DNA from: Paenibacillus alba
GTDB taxonomy: Bacteria; Bacillota; Bacilli; Paenibacillales; NBRC-103111
Assembly (NCBI RefSeq): GCF_013204855.1
Contig: NZ_JABMKZ010000003.1
Location: 661,118 to 725,117 of the forward strand
Length of the DNA: 64,000 bases
Direction of reading: 5' to 3'
Below are positions 34,159 to 43,031 of this stretch, piece after piece. Positions within the stretch are counted from its first letter, which is position 1. Every line of letters starts with the position of its first letter. The position numbers and the translations under genes were made by a program. The notes under the pieces were generated by a model. That model saw only the letters and a program-made list of their open reading frames with translations, made no database searches and was not told where the DNA came from.

Positions 34159-35199
34159 ATGCGTGTCAAAGATCAAGAGGAGCTATTAGCCTCGCTGCCA
34201 GCAAACTGGTTTCCCGGTCAAAAGTGGACCTTGCGTGTCGGTGAAGGAGGCATGAATAATACAACTCGTTTTGTGGATGTGAAGGGTACTTCCTATGTCC
34301 TCAGGCTGTATGAGACACACCGGGATATGGATAAAATTAAATATGAACATGCGATTCTACTTGCGCTTGCTAAGCACAAAGCTCAACTATCCTATCGGAT
34401 TCCTGTACCAATCGTGCTTCCAGAAGGAGGGACGATCGTGCAGTTGGAGGAGTTGGAAGGGAAAGGCGGGAAATTGGCCGCTTTGTTCACTTTCACGGAT
34501 GGCTGCAACCCAACATGGGCAGATTCTGAACAAATAATGAATTTCGGTCAAGCGGTAGGTCAGCTGTCTAGCGTACTCGCTGCAATTTCTGTGGATTTAG
34601 CGCCTGTATACCCGCCTTATTACGAAATTGAGAATATTCATCCTCGTTGTACGCCGGAGGCAATTCGGACCTTCTGCCTGCAGCCGTCTGAACTATTTTG
34701 GGCCCAGAAGAGGCAGCTCTCTTACATCTATGAGCGCTTTGCCGCCTTTTATCAAGCAATTCCAGCATTGCGTCAAAAGCCACATCAACTTGTTCACGGT
34801 GATATTAATGGCTCCAATATGCTGGTTGATTCTGAAGGAAAAATAACCGCTGTCCTCGATTTTGAATTTATCACGATGGATGTGCGTGTGATGGAGTTAG
34901 CTGTGTGCCTATCTGATCTGATTGATCCGAGTATGTCTGGCGTGGAGCTGAGGCGCCATTGCGCGGCTTTCTATGAAGGATACTCTTCGTTCGTTCAGCT
35001 GGAGGAAGACGAGATTCAGCTGTTGCCGCTGCTCATTGAGCTGCGCAGGCTGGATGTGTTTATCCATTTTCTGGGCAGATATATAGATGGGGTGGATGCC
35101 CAAGGTGTATTGATCGATATCATCCACAATACGTTCGCGAAAACGAAGTGGCTGCAGGAAAACGCTACTGAACTTGTCCGTTTTTTGCAAGTAAAATAG
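34159..35199 (+). CDS. Phosphotransferase, APH/homoserine kinase II-like family
   Basis: A 346-residue protein-kinase-like phosphotransferase. The catalytic Brenner motif LVHGDINGSNMLV is followed by the metal-binding AVLDFEF, as in aminoglycoside phosphotransferases, homoserine kinase type II and CotS-like spore proteins. The substrate cannot be told. GAAGGAG lies 15 bp upstream of ATG 34159, a long spacing, and a TTG directly after that ribosome site is an alternative start adding five residues. Confidence 0.82.
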   Translation: MRVKDQEELLASLPANWFPGQKWTLRVGEGGMNNTTRFVDVKGTSYVLRLYETHRDMDKIKYEHAILLALAKHKAQLSYRIPVPIVLPEGGTIVQLEELEGKGGKLAALFTFTDGCNPTWADSEQIMNFGQAVGQLSSVLAAISVDLAPVYPPYYEIENIHPRCTPEAIRTFCLQPSELFWAQKRQLSYIYERFAAFYQAIPALRQKPHQLVHGDINGSNMLVDSEGKITAVLDFEFITMDVRVMELAVCLSDLIDPSMSGVELRRHCAAFYEGYSSFVQLEEDEIQLLPLLIELRRLDVFIHFLGRYIDGVDAQGVLIDIIHNTFAKTKWLQENATELVRFLQVK

Positions 35200-35368
35200 G
35201 GTGACTAACCAAAAGGTAAGTAAGACACGTTTTTTTCAGTTCTTTTTTTGTTGCTTGGCATCGCCTATACTAGAACACAGGATACTTAATTTTATCAAGT
35301 AAGTTTCTAGGAAATCTCGGTGAATGGTTACAAGTAAGCATTCCACGATAATTTTGAGGAGGACAATC

Positions 35369-36358
35369 ATGGTCTATCAAGCAAGTTCGACACGCTATGC
35401 AGAAATGAAATATAATCGTTCGGGTAAATCCGGTCTTAAGCTTCCGGCGATTTCGTTAGGATTGTGGCACAATTTTGGTGGCTTGGACATTCATGAGAAC
35501 GGCAAGGCTATGCTGCTTCGTTCCTTTGACTTAGGAATTACGCATTTCGACTTAGCGAATAACTACGGACCTCCTCCAGGATCGGCCGAGGAAATGTTCG
35601 GCAAAGTATTGAAAAGCGATTTAGGGGTTTATCGTGATGAATTGATCATCTCGACCAAAGCTGGCTATCACATGTGGGAAGGTCCTTACGGGGAGTGGGG
35701 TTCCAAAAAATATTTAATCTCTAGTTTGGATCAAAGCTTGAAGAGAATGGGTCTCGAATATGTAGATATTTTCTATTCACACAGACCAGATCCCAATACG
35801 CCGTTCGAAGAAACAATGGCCGCATTGGATCAAATCGTACGTCAAGGCAAAGCCTTGTATGTGGGACTCTCCAATTATACAGCTGAGCAAACCAAAGAAG
35901 CGGCATCCATTCTCAAGGGTCTAGGTACGCCGTTGCTGATTCATCAGCCTTCCTACAGCATGCTGAACCGCTGGATTGAGAATGGCTTACAGGATGTTCT
36001 GGACGAGTTTGGCACAGGCAGTATTGCGTTCTGTCCACTTGCCCAAGGGTTGTTGACAAACAAATATGTCAGTGGAGTTCCAAGTGATTCTCGCGCCGGA
36101 GGGAAGAGTCAATTCCTGAATTCGAAGGATATCACAGAGGAAAAGCTCAATCAAATTACACAATTGAATGAGCTGGCAAGCAGCCGCGGACAAAGCTTAG
36201 CGCAAATGGCGCTTGCGTGGGTGCTGCGCGGAGAGCGTGTGACTTCGGCTTTGATTGGAGCTAGCCGTGTGTCTCAAATCGAAGAGAACGTAGCTGCTTT
36301 GAAAAACCTCGAATTCGCACCAGAAGAATTAGCAAAAATTGAAGAAATCCTGAAGTAA
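35369..36358 (+). CDS. Aldo/keto reductase, YghZ/L-glyceraldehyde 3-phosphate reductase type
   Basis: NADPH-dependent oxidoreductase of 329 residues with a (beta/alpha)8 barrel. The AKR tetrad is complete: D61 and Y66 in FDLANNYG, K97 in STKAGY and H138 in FYSHRPDP. The C-terminus has the NADP-binding ALIGASRVSQIEEN. The similarity is to YghZ/AKR14-type enzymes that detoxify reactive aldehydes. ATG 35369 follows GAGGAGG. It converges with xerS, with only 3 bp between the stops. Confidence 0.9.
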   Translation: MVYQASSTRYAEMKYNRSGKSGLKLPAISLGLWHNFGGLDIHENGKAMLLRSFDLGITHFDLANNYGPPPGSAEEMFGKVLKSDLGVYRDELIISTKAGYHMWEGPYGEWGSKKYLISSLDQSLKRMGLEYVDIFYSHRPDPNTPFEETMAALDQIVRQGKALYVGLSNYTAEQTKEAASILKGLGTPLLIHQPSYSMLNRWIENGLQDVLDEFGTGSIAFCPLAQGLLTNKYVSGVPSDSRAGGKSQFLNSKDITEEKLNQITQLNELASSRGQSLAQMALAWVLRGERVTSALIGASRVSQIEENVAALKNLEFAPEELAKIEEILK

Positions 36359-36361
36359 TCT

Positions 36362-37444
36362 TCAGGATTCCGCTCGTTTATCAATCGCTTCTGACATCGT
36401 TCTATCCGTAAGATGCGCATAGATTTGTGTGGTTTCCGGTGAAGCATGTCCGAGCTGCTCTTGCGTTTTGTACAAGTCATTCTGTAAATAGTAATCCGTG
36501 GCGAAGGAATGCCGCAGCTTATGGACAGACAGGTAGGGCTTGCCGAAACGCTTGGCATATTTGATAACAAGTTCTTGGATCGCCCGTTTCGTCATACGTT
36601 CGCCTTCTTTTTTGCCATTCGCGATGGCAAGGAAGAGGGCTTTTTCTTTTTTAACCGGCTTATATTGCGTTTGTCGGACAGCCAGGTAATCCGTGAGCGC
36701 TTGAATCGCTTCATTACGGAAATAGACAGGGGTCTTGAACGTGTCATCATTCTTCCCTTTGCGATAAACGTAGGTCAACTTCTTTTTCAGATCAAAATCA
36801 TCGACATTTAGATTAAAAACCTCGGATACACGCAGGCCCGAATTCAGAATGAGTGTAATGATGCAGGCGTCTCTGACTTTATTTAATTCATAAGAGTAGA
36901 GCGCTTGCTTGTTCGTTGCCACGTCATGCTCATACCCATGCTTCACATAGTCGATAAACTCAGCGATTTCTTCTTCCTGGAGCAGCTTGCCTTCAAGCTT
37001 TGCCGCGGTGTCCTTCGGCTTATGCGAACGTTTGATTTCTACCTTGGCCATCACATTGCGTTTCAGAAGCGGGTAGAAATTCTCGTCTTCCGCGATTTGG
37101 CTTAAATAATGAAACAAAGAACGCAAAGCGGAAAGCTTACGATTAATCGTCGTCTTCATATTAAGTTGTGCTTTACGAGTAGCTAAGAACATACGGAAAT
37201 TGTCTACGCTGTCCATATGTAATTTCTCTAAGTCTTCCAGCGGAACTTGATTCATCGAGGAGGCTGAACTTAGTCCTTCCGCTAGCAGCCAAGACAGGAA
37301 AATCTCATAATCACGAACATATTCCAAAAGCGATGAAGGGGAGAGGTCCGGCAGCTTATAATTGATAAATTTCTCTATATACCAAGGCATAGTTGGAATT
37401 CTTTTCTCTAATTCTTGCCGATCTTTCACTTTAATAATATTCAA
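36362..37444 (-). CDS. xerS: Tyrosine recombinase XerS
   Basis: Site-specific recombinase of 360 residues that matches single-recombinase XerS, which resolves chromosome dimers in some Firmicutes. The N-terminal SAM-like domain carries PTMPWYIEKFINYKL, typical of XerS. The catalytic residues are R205 (SGLRVSEV), H308 and R311 (HKLRHSFAT), H333 (LGHASPETT) and nucleophile Y342. A TTG at 37444 is chosen because GAGGTGAT, an eight-base Shine-Dalgarno match, lies 7 bp upstream; an ATG 9 bp further up overlaps that match. Confidence 0.88.
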   Translation of the reverse strand: MNIIKVKDRQELEKRIPTMPWYIEKFINYKLPDLSPSSLLEYVRDYEIFLSWLLAEGLSSASSMNQVPLEDLEKLHMDSVDNFRMFLATRKAQLNMKTTINRKLSALRSLFHYLSQIAEDENFYPLLKRNVMAKVEIKRSHKPKDTAAKLEGKLLQEEEIAEFIDYVKHGYEHDVATNKQALYSYELNKVRDACIITLILNSGLRVSEVFNLNVDDFDLKKKLTYVYRKGKNDDTFKTPVYFRNEAIQALTDYLAVRQTQYKPVKKEKALFLAIANGKKEGERMTKRAIQELVIKYAKRFGKPYLSVHKLRHSFATDYYLQNDLYKTQEQLGHASPETTQIYAHLTDRTMSEAIDKRAES

Positions 37445-37591
37445 TGGTGTCATCACCTCATTAGCTTCTATCTGCTGTAAGTATAGCAGTGGGGACGCAA
37501 AATTGGTAGATGAAGGTCGATAGTCATGAATAAAATAAGCCTGTTTTACTAAAATTAATCGGGTATGGAAAATTCAGCTGGGGGTATTTCA

Positions 37592-37846
37592 ATGCCACAA
37601 GAGGATCATGAAAATGCAGAGCAACCGCAGCAAAGCTTTGATCAAATCAAAGAGGTTGCCTTAAAAGCAGAGCAAGCTGCTGAACAAACGCTGCAGGCTG
37701 CTCAGCAGCTTCATTCACAAGCTGCCGCTGCGGCTCTTTGCGAAACCGAACAACAGATTGAAGACCTTCAAAGCCAGATTAAGCAAGCCCAGCAAAAATC
37801 GGAAGATTTGAAGCAGGAATTAGAATCGACGGAGCAGTCCAACTAG
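37592..37846 (+). CDS. Small Gln/Ala/Glu-rich coiled-coil protein
   Basis: An 84-residue, almost entirely helical protein (KAEQAAEQTLQAAQQLHSQA, CETEQQIEDLQSQIKQAQQK) with heptad-like spacing. I do not recognise a family. ATG 37592 has GGGGGT 7 bp upstream; an in-frame ATG at 37565 lacks a ribosome site. It is followed 64 bp later by the DUF3892 gene and may be co-expressed with it. Confidence 0.6.
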   Translation: MPQEDHENAEQPQQSFDQIKEVALKAEQAAEQTLQAAQQLHSQAAAAALCETEQQIEDLQSQIKQAQQKSEDLKQELESTEQSN

Positions 37847-37909
37847 GCATGCAAAGAGGAGCCCTCGGGTACTCAACCCCAATATGCACAATAAAAGGAG
37901 CCGATGACA

Positions 37910-38593
37910 ATGTCGCGACGCCGACGTGGGCAACAAACTATGATGCAAAGTCAGCCATTTGGCAGCATGGGCATGGGCACACCCCAAGCAGCTGACCAAA
38001 AGGAGTCAAATTCTTACCCATCTGCCCAACAAACGAATGTGGCATGGAATGGACAACCGATACCGAATTATGCGGGTTATCAACAAACGAATCAAGGGAA
38101 TCAAGGGAATCAGGGGCAAGCAGATTTTATGCCGCAAGCACGTAATTATACGAATCAAACGTACCAAGGTGGAAGGCCTGTTCCTGGATCTTCGGGGAAT
38201 ATGAACGCAGAGTACGGTGCTCGAAACACGGGCATAAACCACGCTGACGCGCGAAATGTAGGCTTCCAAGGCGGGTATACTGGTTATGACCAGAATGGTC
38301 AACCAACCCAATATGGCACGTTCATGCGTGATGGCACGCAGTATGGGGCTGGTCCACATACGATTGATCCCAATAAAGCGATCATTCAAGCTGTACATTA
38401 TGGGGATGGCGGTATCAGCGCTGTGCAATTTCAAGATGGCAGGGTGGTCGATATTGCCAATGCCATTGCTATGACAGAAGCGGGTTATATTGAAGATGTG
38501 AATATCGGTAGGAATCGCGAGGGTGAGAAAACGCTAAGGTCATATCCGGATGGTGATCCGAGCAACAATTTATCCAACTTGCCTCGCTTTTAG
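37910..38593 (+). CDS. DUF3892 protein with Gln/Asn-rich N-terminal region
   Basis: A 227-residue protein in two parts. Residues 1-150 are low complexity, rich in Gln, Asn, Gly and Tyr, with a short tandem repeat (NQGNQGNQGQ). The last ~75 residues form a DUF3892 domain (AVHYGDGGISAVQFQDGRVV through SNNLSNLPRF), a small beta domain of unknown role. The first residues MSRRRRGQQ are strongly basic. ATG 37910 is 9 bp behind AAAAGGAG. A sticky surface or spore-coat role is possible but not shown. Confidence 0.78.
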   Translation: MSRRRRGQQTMMQSQPFGSMGMGTPQAADQKESNSYPSAQQTNVAWNGQPIPNYAGYQQTNQGNQGNQGQADFMPQARNYTNQTYQGGRPVPGSSGNMNAEYGARNTGINHADARNVGFQGGYTGYDQNGQPTQYGTFMRDGTQYGAGPHTIDPNKAIIQAVHYGDGGISAVQFQDGRVVDIANAIAMTEAGYIEDVNIGRNREGEKTLRSYPDGDPSNNLSNLPRF

Positions 38594-38605
38594 CTCTACA
38601 TTCAG

Positions 38606-38632
38606 CAGCTTGCCTTGTGCAGGCTGTTTTTT
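38606..38632 (+). terminator. Terminator after the DUF3892 gene
   Basis: CAGCTTGC / GCAGGCTG stem (one G-T pair) followed by TTTTTT. Confidence 0.8.
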
Positions 38633-38644
38633 AATTCCATCATT

Positions 38645-38673
38645 AAAAAAAGCCGCCAATTGTTGTTGGCAGC
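38645..38673 (-). terminator. Minus-strand terminator for the small membrane protein gene
   Basis: On the minus strand GCTGCCAA / TTGGCGGC is followed by a run of seven T. Confidence 0.8.
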
Positions 38674-38727
38674 CTGTGATCTATAAGCAAAGCTCAAAAA
38701 TTAGCATTCTTTGAATACGATTACAAG

Positions 38728-39009
38728 TTACTTTTTTAAGCTTGCCAAATATTTAATTGCTACACCGAGTGCACCAATGTAATAAGCAATCAACAATATC
38801 CAGCCTGTAGGATCCATCGACTTCATATTAGCCAGTAAAAATAAAGGAAATACATAAAACAATAAGTCTTGGAGATAGTTCAGAATCAAGGTATAAGAGA
38901 AGGTACCCGCTTTGAGGGATTGATATAAGCCAACAAGAAAGCTAATCCCCATTAAGCCAACAACGACATACATGGCGTAGAGCATCAAACCAGTAAGTTC
39001 AAGTGTCAT
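38728..39009 (-). CDS. Small membrane protein of unknown function
   Basis: A 93-residue protein with three predicted membrane helices (YAMYVVVGLMGISFLVGLYQ, LQDLLFYVFPLFLLANM, GWILLIAYYIGALGVAIKYL). Family not recognised. A perfect AAGGAGGTGA lies 8 bp before the start on the minus strand and a terminator follows the stop, so it is a real single-gene unit. Its upstream region contains dif-like site I (39113-39140). Confidence 0.75.
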   Translation of the reverse strand: MTLELTGLMLYAMYVVVGLMGISFLVGLYQSLKAGTFSYTLILNYLQDLLFYVFPLFLLANMKSMDPTGWILLIAYYIGALGVAIKYLASLKK

Positions 39010-39112
39010 TTCGATTCACCTCCTTCTAGGAAGCTTCACTACTGCTATATCATATGCGGCAGCATGACAAGTCGTACATGGAGGGAGTGCTCATTTTTTA
39101 AGATAGGTTATA

Positions 39113-39140
39113 TGTTTACATAATATTAGTTATGTTAACA
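39113..39140. repeat. Xer/dif-like palindrome, site I
   Basis: 28 bp with arms TGTTTACATAA and TTATGTTAACA around a 6-bp centre TATTAG. The left arm matches the XerD-side half of the Bacillus dif site read on the other strand (GTTTACATAATAT). It lies 3 bp past the stop of the AraC gene. Confidence 0.65.
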
Positions 39141-39143
39141 AAC

Positions 39144-40007
39144 TTAAAGCTGCATTTTGTTTCGATAAATGTGCGGGGAATCACCGACGTACTTTTTGAA
39201 TAAACGCGAGAAGTAAAAAACGTCTTTGTACCCAAGTGAATCAGCGATTTCCTTAATGGAATTGTTTGTATTCAGCAAAATGTTTTTGGCTTCCGCCATT
39301 TTCAAACGGTGAATATAGGCATTGAGCGGGTAGCCGGTATACTCGCTAACAACTCTGCGAAGCGTGGATACGGAGATATGATGCCGTTTGGCAACGCTAG
39401 CCGCGTCGAACGTTTCAAACAACGAAGCGCCTAAATCATCCATGAGCGTGATGACTTGCTGGGTTTTTGTCGTTTCAGCCGGCACCTGCGCTTTTAGAAT
39501 AAATTCAAACAACAGAGACTCAAGCAGCAGTGCCGCGCGATCGATGTTGTCAGCTAATCCGCTTTCCATGAGTAAGAAGATTCGCTCAATCCGGTTGAAC
39601 TGGGTAGCATCCTCTGAACCAACCTGTTTGGCTATATCGACGTCGGTGAGCCAGCTATTCAGCCATTCCTCAATGCGGCTTCCTTCAAATGTAAAGTAGT
39701 ATTCATCCCAGTAGCCATTGGCATCAGGTCCATAATTATAAGGCACATCTGGACGAAGGAAGAGTAAACTGCCTCGTTCCACACGTTGAACAATACCGCC
39801 ATTCACTTGATAGGTGCCTTTGCCGCCAGCTAAGTAGATGAAAGCCCATTTTGTGAACTTCGAATCATGTCGAAAAGAGGTGCGTCCTGGCAAATGGCCA
39901 ACATTATGGATGTACAAGGATTGCAGTTTAAGCTTGCTCGGATCGATAGGAATTGTAATGATTCTAAGTGGATAGGGACTGATCATATAGTCTATGTATC
40001 TTGGCAT
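39144..40007 (-). CDS. AraC family transcriptional regulator
   Basis: A 287-residue regulator. The N-terminal ~150 residues form an AraC-type cupin that binds a small ligand, often a sugar (GKGTYQVNGGIVQRVERGSL). The C-terminal ~100 residues form two helix-turn-helix units (VAKRHHISVSTLRRVV, and IKEIADSLGYKDVFYFSRLF). The start at 40007 has AAGGGA about 8 bp upstream; methionines at 40016 and 40028 are alternatives. It is divergent from the MFS gene and probably controls it. Confidence 0.9.
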   Translation of the reverse strand: MPRYIDYMISPYPLRIITIPIDPSKLKLQSLYIHNVGHLPGRTSFRHDSKFTKWAFIYLAGGKGTYQVNGGIVQRVERGSLLFLRPDVPYNYGPDANGYWDEYYFTFEGSRIEEWLNSWLTDVDIAKQVGSEDATQFNRIERIFLLMESGLADNIDRAALLLESLLFEFILKAQVPAETTKTQQVITLMDDLGASLFETFDAASVAKRHHISVSTLRRVVSEYTGYPLNAYIHRLKMAEAKNILLNTNNSIKEIADSLGYKDVFYFSRLFKKYVGDSPHIYRNKMQL

Positions 40008-40155
40008 ATCGTGCATTCCCTTCGTCATTACTCCGTGGTATCGTTGATTATGTATTTTTTAATCACATTAATTAATTCTTATTGTATATGATTAGACAAT
40101 CCATGGAAAGACCGATAAGACGATTTGGAGATAGCCAAGAAAGAGAGCGGTAGGA

Positions 40156-41340
40156 ATGACAATCGCATTGAAACGTTTATTAATGATGAACGTAAGTTCC
40201 AGTATTATTTTTAACTACATGGGCATTTTTATTAATTTGTTTATTTGGGAGAAAGGGCAGCAAATCTTCGATGTCGCCTGGTTTAATTTGGTGATGTTCC
40301 TCGCATGGGGCCTGGCATTCATGTATGGGGCCAAGCTTTTGGCAAGGTTTTCAATTGGATCGATCATGCGAATATCAGCAATATGTGCAGGAATTACCTT
40401 TGTCCTTCTATCCTGGGTGCACGTGGAGCCCAAGCTTCTGTATTTATCCTTGATCGCACTGCCTGTGGGCATAACCAATGGATTTTATGCTTCCGCTTCG
40501 AATATCGGCATTTCTTTATTTGGCAAAGGCAAAGAATTTACGGCGTTTTTTTCAGCTACGAATGTCATTGGGCAAATTATCGCGTTCCTTAACCCGCTAT
40601 TATTTGCTTTGATTATCAAATGGATTGGTTTTTCAGGATCGTTTTTTGTGATGTTTCTGTTTATTGGAACGATGATTCTGGTCTCTTTTTTCATTCCACA
40701 CATCTCGCTCAAAGAGGCAGACGAGGCTGTGTTTAGAAACTTTTCGATTCGCAAGGTATTCGTCACGCCAAGTCTGAAATGGATGATTCCTTCCCTGATT
40801 GCAGGCGGTTTTTTCATTCAATTTCAAGGCATTTTCTCGTTGATATTTACCTTTTCTGTGACGAAGGACAAACTAGCGATTGCGCTGCTGCAAATCATGT
40901 ACACCGCTTTTACGGTAGCATCTGTCTACATCTATCAACGATTCAGCCGGACACGACGAATTTCCGATTCGCGGTGGCTCACCTTCGGTATGCTGGCAGC
41001 CGCTACAGGCTTCATGCTAGCGTTGTTCCCAAAGCCTTCAATCCTAATTCTCTCCAACATACTGACGACAATTGGGCTGTTTTTCTTCTTCACGATCTGG
41101 AGCTCGCGTCAATTTATTGCAACCAATCATTTGGAGCCTATTCAACAAGCGAGGTTTCTGGTGTGGCGGGAGCTTATTCTTATCATTTCAAGAATTTTCA
41201 TGTTGGCGCTCATATTAGGCATAACAGATTTCAATGGTTTTGTATTTAAAGCCGTGATGGTTTTCAGCTTCTCTAGCGCTTTATTGATTCCATACTTCTC
41301 AAGTAAAAGTGATGCGTCTGTGAAGGGAATTGATTGTTAA
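40156..41340 (+). CDS. Major facilitator superfamily transporter
   Basis: A 394-residue polytopic membrane protein with about 12 hydrophobic helices in two halves around a central hydrophilic loop near residue 190 (HISLKEADEAVFRNFSIRK). The substrate is unknown. It is transcribed away from the AraC gene across a 148-bp AT-rich gap, a layout typical of a regulator and the transporter it controls. The ribosome site (GGTAGGA) is weak. Confidence 0.87.
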   Translation: MTIALKRLLMMNVSSSIIFNYMGIFINLFIWEKGQQIFDVAWFNLVMFLAWGLAFMYGAKLLARFSIGSIMRISAICAGITFVLLSWVHVEPKLLYLSLIALPVGITNGFYASASNIGISLFGKGKEFTAFFSATNVIGQIIAFLNPLLFALIIKWIGFSGSFFVMFLFIGTMILVSFFIPHISLKEADEAVFRNFSIRKVFVTPSLKWMIPSLIAGGFFIQFQGIFSLIFTFSVTKDKLAIALLQIMYTAFTVASVYIYQRFSRTRRISDSRWLTFGMLAAATGFMLALFPKPSILILSNILTTIGLFFFFTIWSSRQFIATNHLEPIQQARFLVWRELILIISRIFMLALILGITDFNGFVFKAVMVFSFSSALLIPYFSSKSDASVKGIDC

Positions 41341-41386
41341 GAAAGAGCAGGGGAAAATGAGCACTGGAGCGAATCATTAACTGTAG

Positions 41387-41422
41387 AATCGTCGGATCCT
41401 TCAAAGGAGATGGCGATTTTTT
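41387..41422 (+). terminator. Terminator after the MFS gene
   Basis: Imperfect AATCGTC...GGCGATT stem with CCTT/AAGG inside and a TTTTTT tail. Confidence 0.6.
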
Positions 41423-41512
41423 AATGTGAAATAGTGATTTTATTTAATTAACTACATTAAATATTAATGATATAAATAAAAAATATGAGCTTTTTTAGTC
41501 GTAATTTCACGG

Positions 41513-42244
41513 TTAGGAGAGATTTAATGGATCAAGCAGCCAAATTTTCACATCTATTTTTTTGGAAAAATGAAGAATGGGAATAATATTTGGCAACTCG
41601 ATTCCAAACGATTGGGCTAAAGTATTAACTTCGATGGACGCTTCAGCAGATTGCAAAGGCCAAGGCTGATGGTCAATTTCACCTCGAAACACTTTTCCGC
41701 GGCGATCAACGCAGTACAAACAATAACGTTCCGTTAGCCAGTAGTCCAGCGTACCAGGCGAAGCCAGCCATATCTCAGAGGTAGGGCGATATACACCGAT
41801 GAAATCACCTTGTTTGGCTCGTTTATCTTTGCGAATACTCTTGTAATGAACGGTATGGAGATCTCGAACTTGCACTTCGATATGAGCATACAAATAAGGC
41901 AGATGGAAAGCGAAACGGGCTGATTCTACCGCTGCACGATGAAAAGCGTCCAAACTGAAAAAATAGACACCAGGTTTTCCATTGATCGAGACATAAGTCC
42001 TCAAGTTAATTTCAGGAAATGCCGAGAAATAAGGTAAAGATGGGGTGCCTCTAGCTCTTACGCCAGACATATGAAAGGGAACAACGCCAATCCACGCAGA
42101 TCCGTTGAACGTATCGATGGGAAGCTGGGGAGGAAGGAGCGGCCTCAGCAGTTCAACAGGGATAGGCCAATGAGCAAAAAGCAAATCATTCCAGGTTTGG
42201 TGCATGATCCATGGTTTATCAGGCAGCGGCCAAGGTCGGCTCAT
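41513..42244 (-). CDS. yqjF: YqjF family protein (DUF2071)
   Basis: A 243-residue protein of the DUF2071/YqjF family, which has an acetoacetate decarboxylase-like fold; the function is unknown. Family features are MHQTWNDLLFAHWPIPVELL, FNGSAWIGVVPFHMSGVRAR and INLRTYV near the N-terminus. AGGAGA lies 11 bp before the start on the minus strand. It appears monocistronic, with no related neighbours. Confidence 0.88.
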   Translation of the reverse strand: MSRPWPLPDKPWIMHQTWNDLLFAHWPIPVELLRPLLPPQLPIDTFNGSAWIGVVPFHMSGVRARGTPSLPYFSAFPEINLRTYVSINGKPGVYFFSLDAFHRAAVESARFAFHLPYLYAHIEVQVRDLHTVHYKSIRKDKRAKQGDFIGVYRPTSEIWLASPGTLDYWLTERYCLYCVDRRGKVFRGEIDHQPWPLQSAEASIEVNTLAQSFGIELPNIIPILHFSKKIDVKIWLLDPLNLS

Positions 42245-42416
42245 CGTAAGATCTTCTCCTGTCTGTAGTGGATATAGGGTTGTTTTACATCATCGTATTG
42301 ATTCATGAGGCTGTTGTAAAGGATTTTATCGATGGATGCAGTTAAGATGGGGAATACTTCGAATATATGGTATAATGAAGCACACTAACTGGTCAGAAGG
42401 CAGGCGATTTCACAGC

Positions 42417-42620
42417 ATGAATGGGCAAAATCGAAAAGATGTAGTACCCGGGATCGAAGTTCATATTGTTCTAAAACAAGATCAACGAAGTGGGAAGTTG
42501 ACAAAGGGGATTGTGAAAGACTTATTGACCAATTCGCCAACACATCCTCATGGGATAAAAGTGCGGTTAGTCGATGGGCAAATAGGGCGAGTCAAACAAA
42601 TTTTATCGCCAGCTAGGTGA
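42417..42620 (+). CDS. ywbE: YwbE family protein (DUF2196)
   Basis: A 67-residue basic protein of the YwbE family (RKDVVPGIEVHIVLKQDQRS, GIKVRLVDGQIGRVKQIL), likely an SH3-like beta barrel; its role is unknown. ATG 42417 gives the family-typical N-terminus. A TATAAT at 42371-42376 lies 41 bp upstream. It is followed after 23 bp by the YolD-like gene, so the two may be co-transcribed. Confidence 0.85.
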   Translation: MNGQNRKDVVPGIEVHIVLKQDQRSGKLTKGIVKDLLTNSPTHPHGIKVRLVDGQIGRVKQILSPAR

Positions 42621-42643
42621 TATAGAATTCAGGGGGAACAAGG

Positions 42644-42898
42644 ATGGCCAAACCAAAGGTAGCAAAAAGACCAACTCGGGATGAGTTTGTACTCGAAGAG
42701 ATAGGGAATCAATTGTCTGAAGCAAAAATGGAGAATTCGGAAATCGTACTTACCGTATGGGGACGCGAGGAAACTGTTCGCGGTCTCATCAAAACGATGG
42801 ATTCTCGAACAGGACGCGTACATATGGAAACGAGTAGTGGAGAATTAGATAAAGTACCTTTCATGGATATTATGAAAGTCGAATACCCGCGGGATTAA
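42644..42898 (+). CDS. YolD-like family protein
   Basis: An 84-residue protein of the YolD-like family (EIVLTVWGREETVRGLIKTM, KVPFMDIMKVEY). YolD proteins are often next to Y-family polymerase genes (uvrX), but none is present here. AGGGGGAACAAGG precedes the ATG. A strong terminator follows. Confidence 0.82.
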   Translation: MAKPKVAKRPTRDEFVLEEIGNQLSEAKMENSEIVLTVWGREETVRGLIKTMDSRTGRVHMETSSGELDKVPFMDIMKVEYPRD

Positions 42899-42911
42899 AA
42901 AGCCGGGAAGA

Positions 42912-42951
42912 CACTTATTCCGTTTGCAGGATAACGGGATAAGTGCTTTTT
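42912..42951 (+). terminator. Terminator after the YolD-like gene
   Basis: CACTTATTCCGTT / AACGGGATAAGTG stem (one mismatch position) followed by CTTTTTAG. Confidence 0.85.
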
Positions 42952-43031
42952 AGCAGATTTAACCCGCTCAAAAAATTGCACTAAATCTATATTTAACGCA
43001 ACTTAGATTGTAACGAACGGAGTGAACATGA

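Noticed and set aside
42336..42416. Upstream extension of the ywbE-like gene
   Set aside because: The extension spans the TATAAT at 42371 and adds residues not found in YwbE proteins; ATG 42417 gives the family start.
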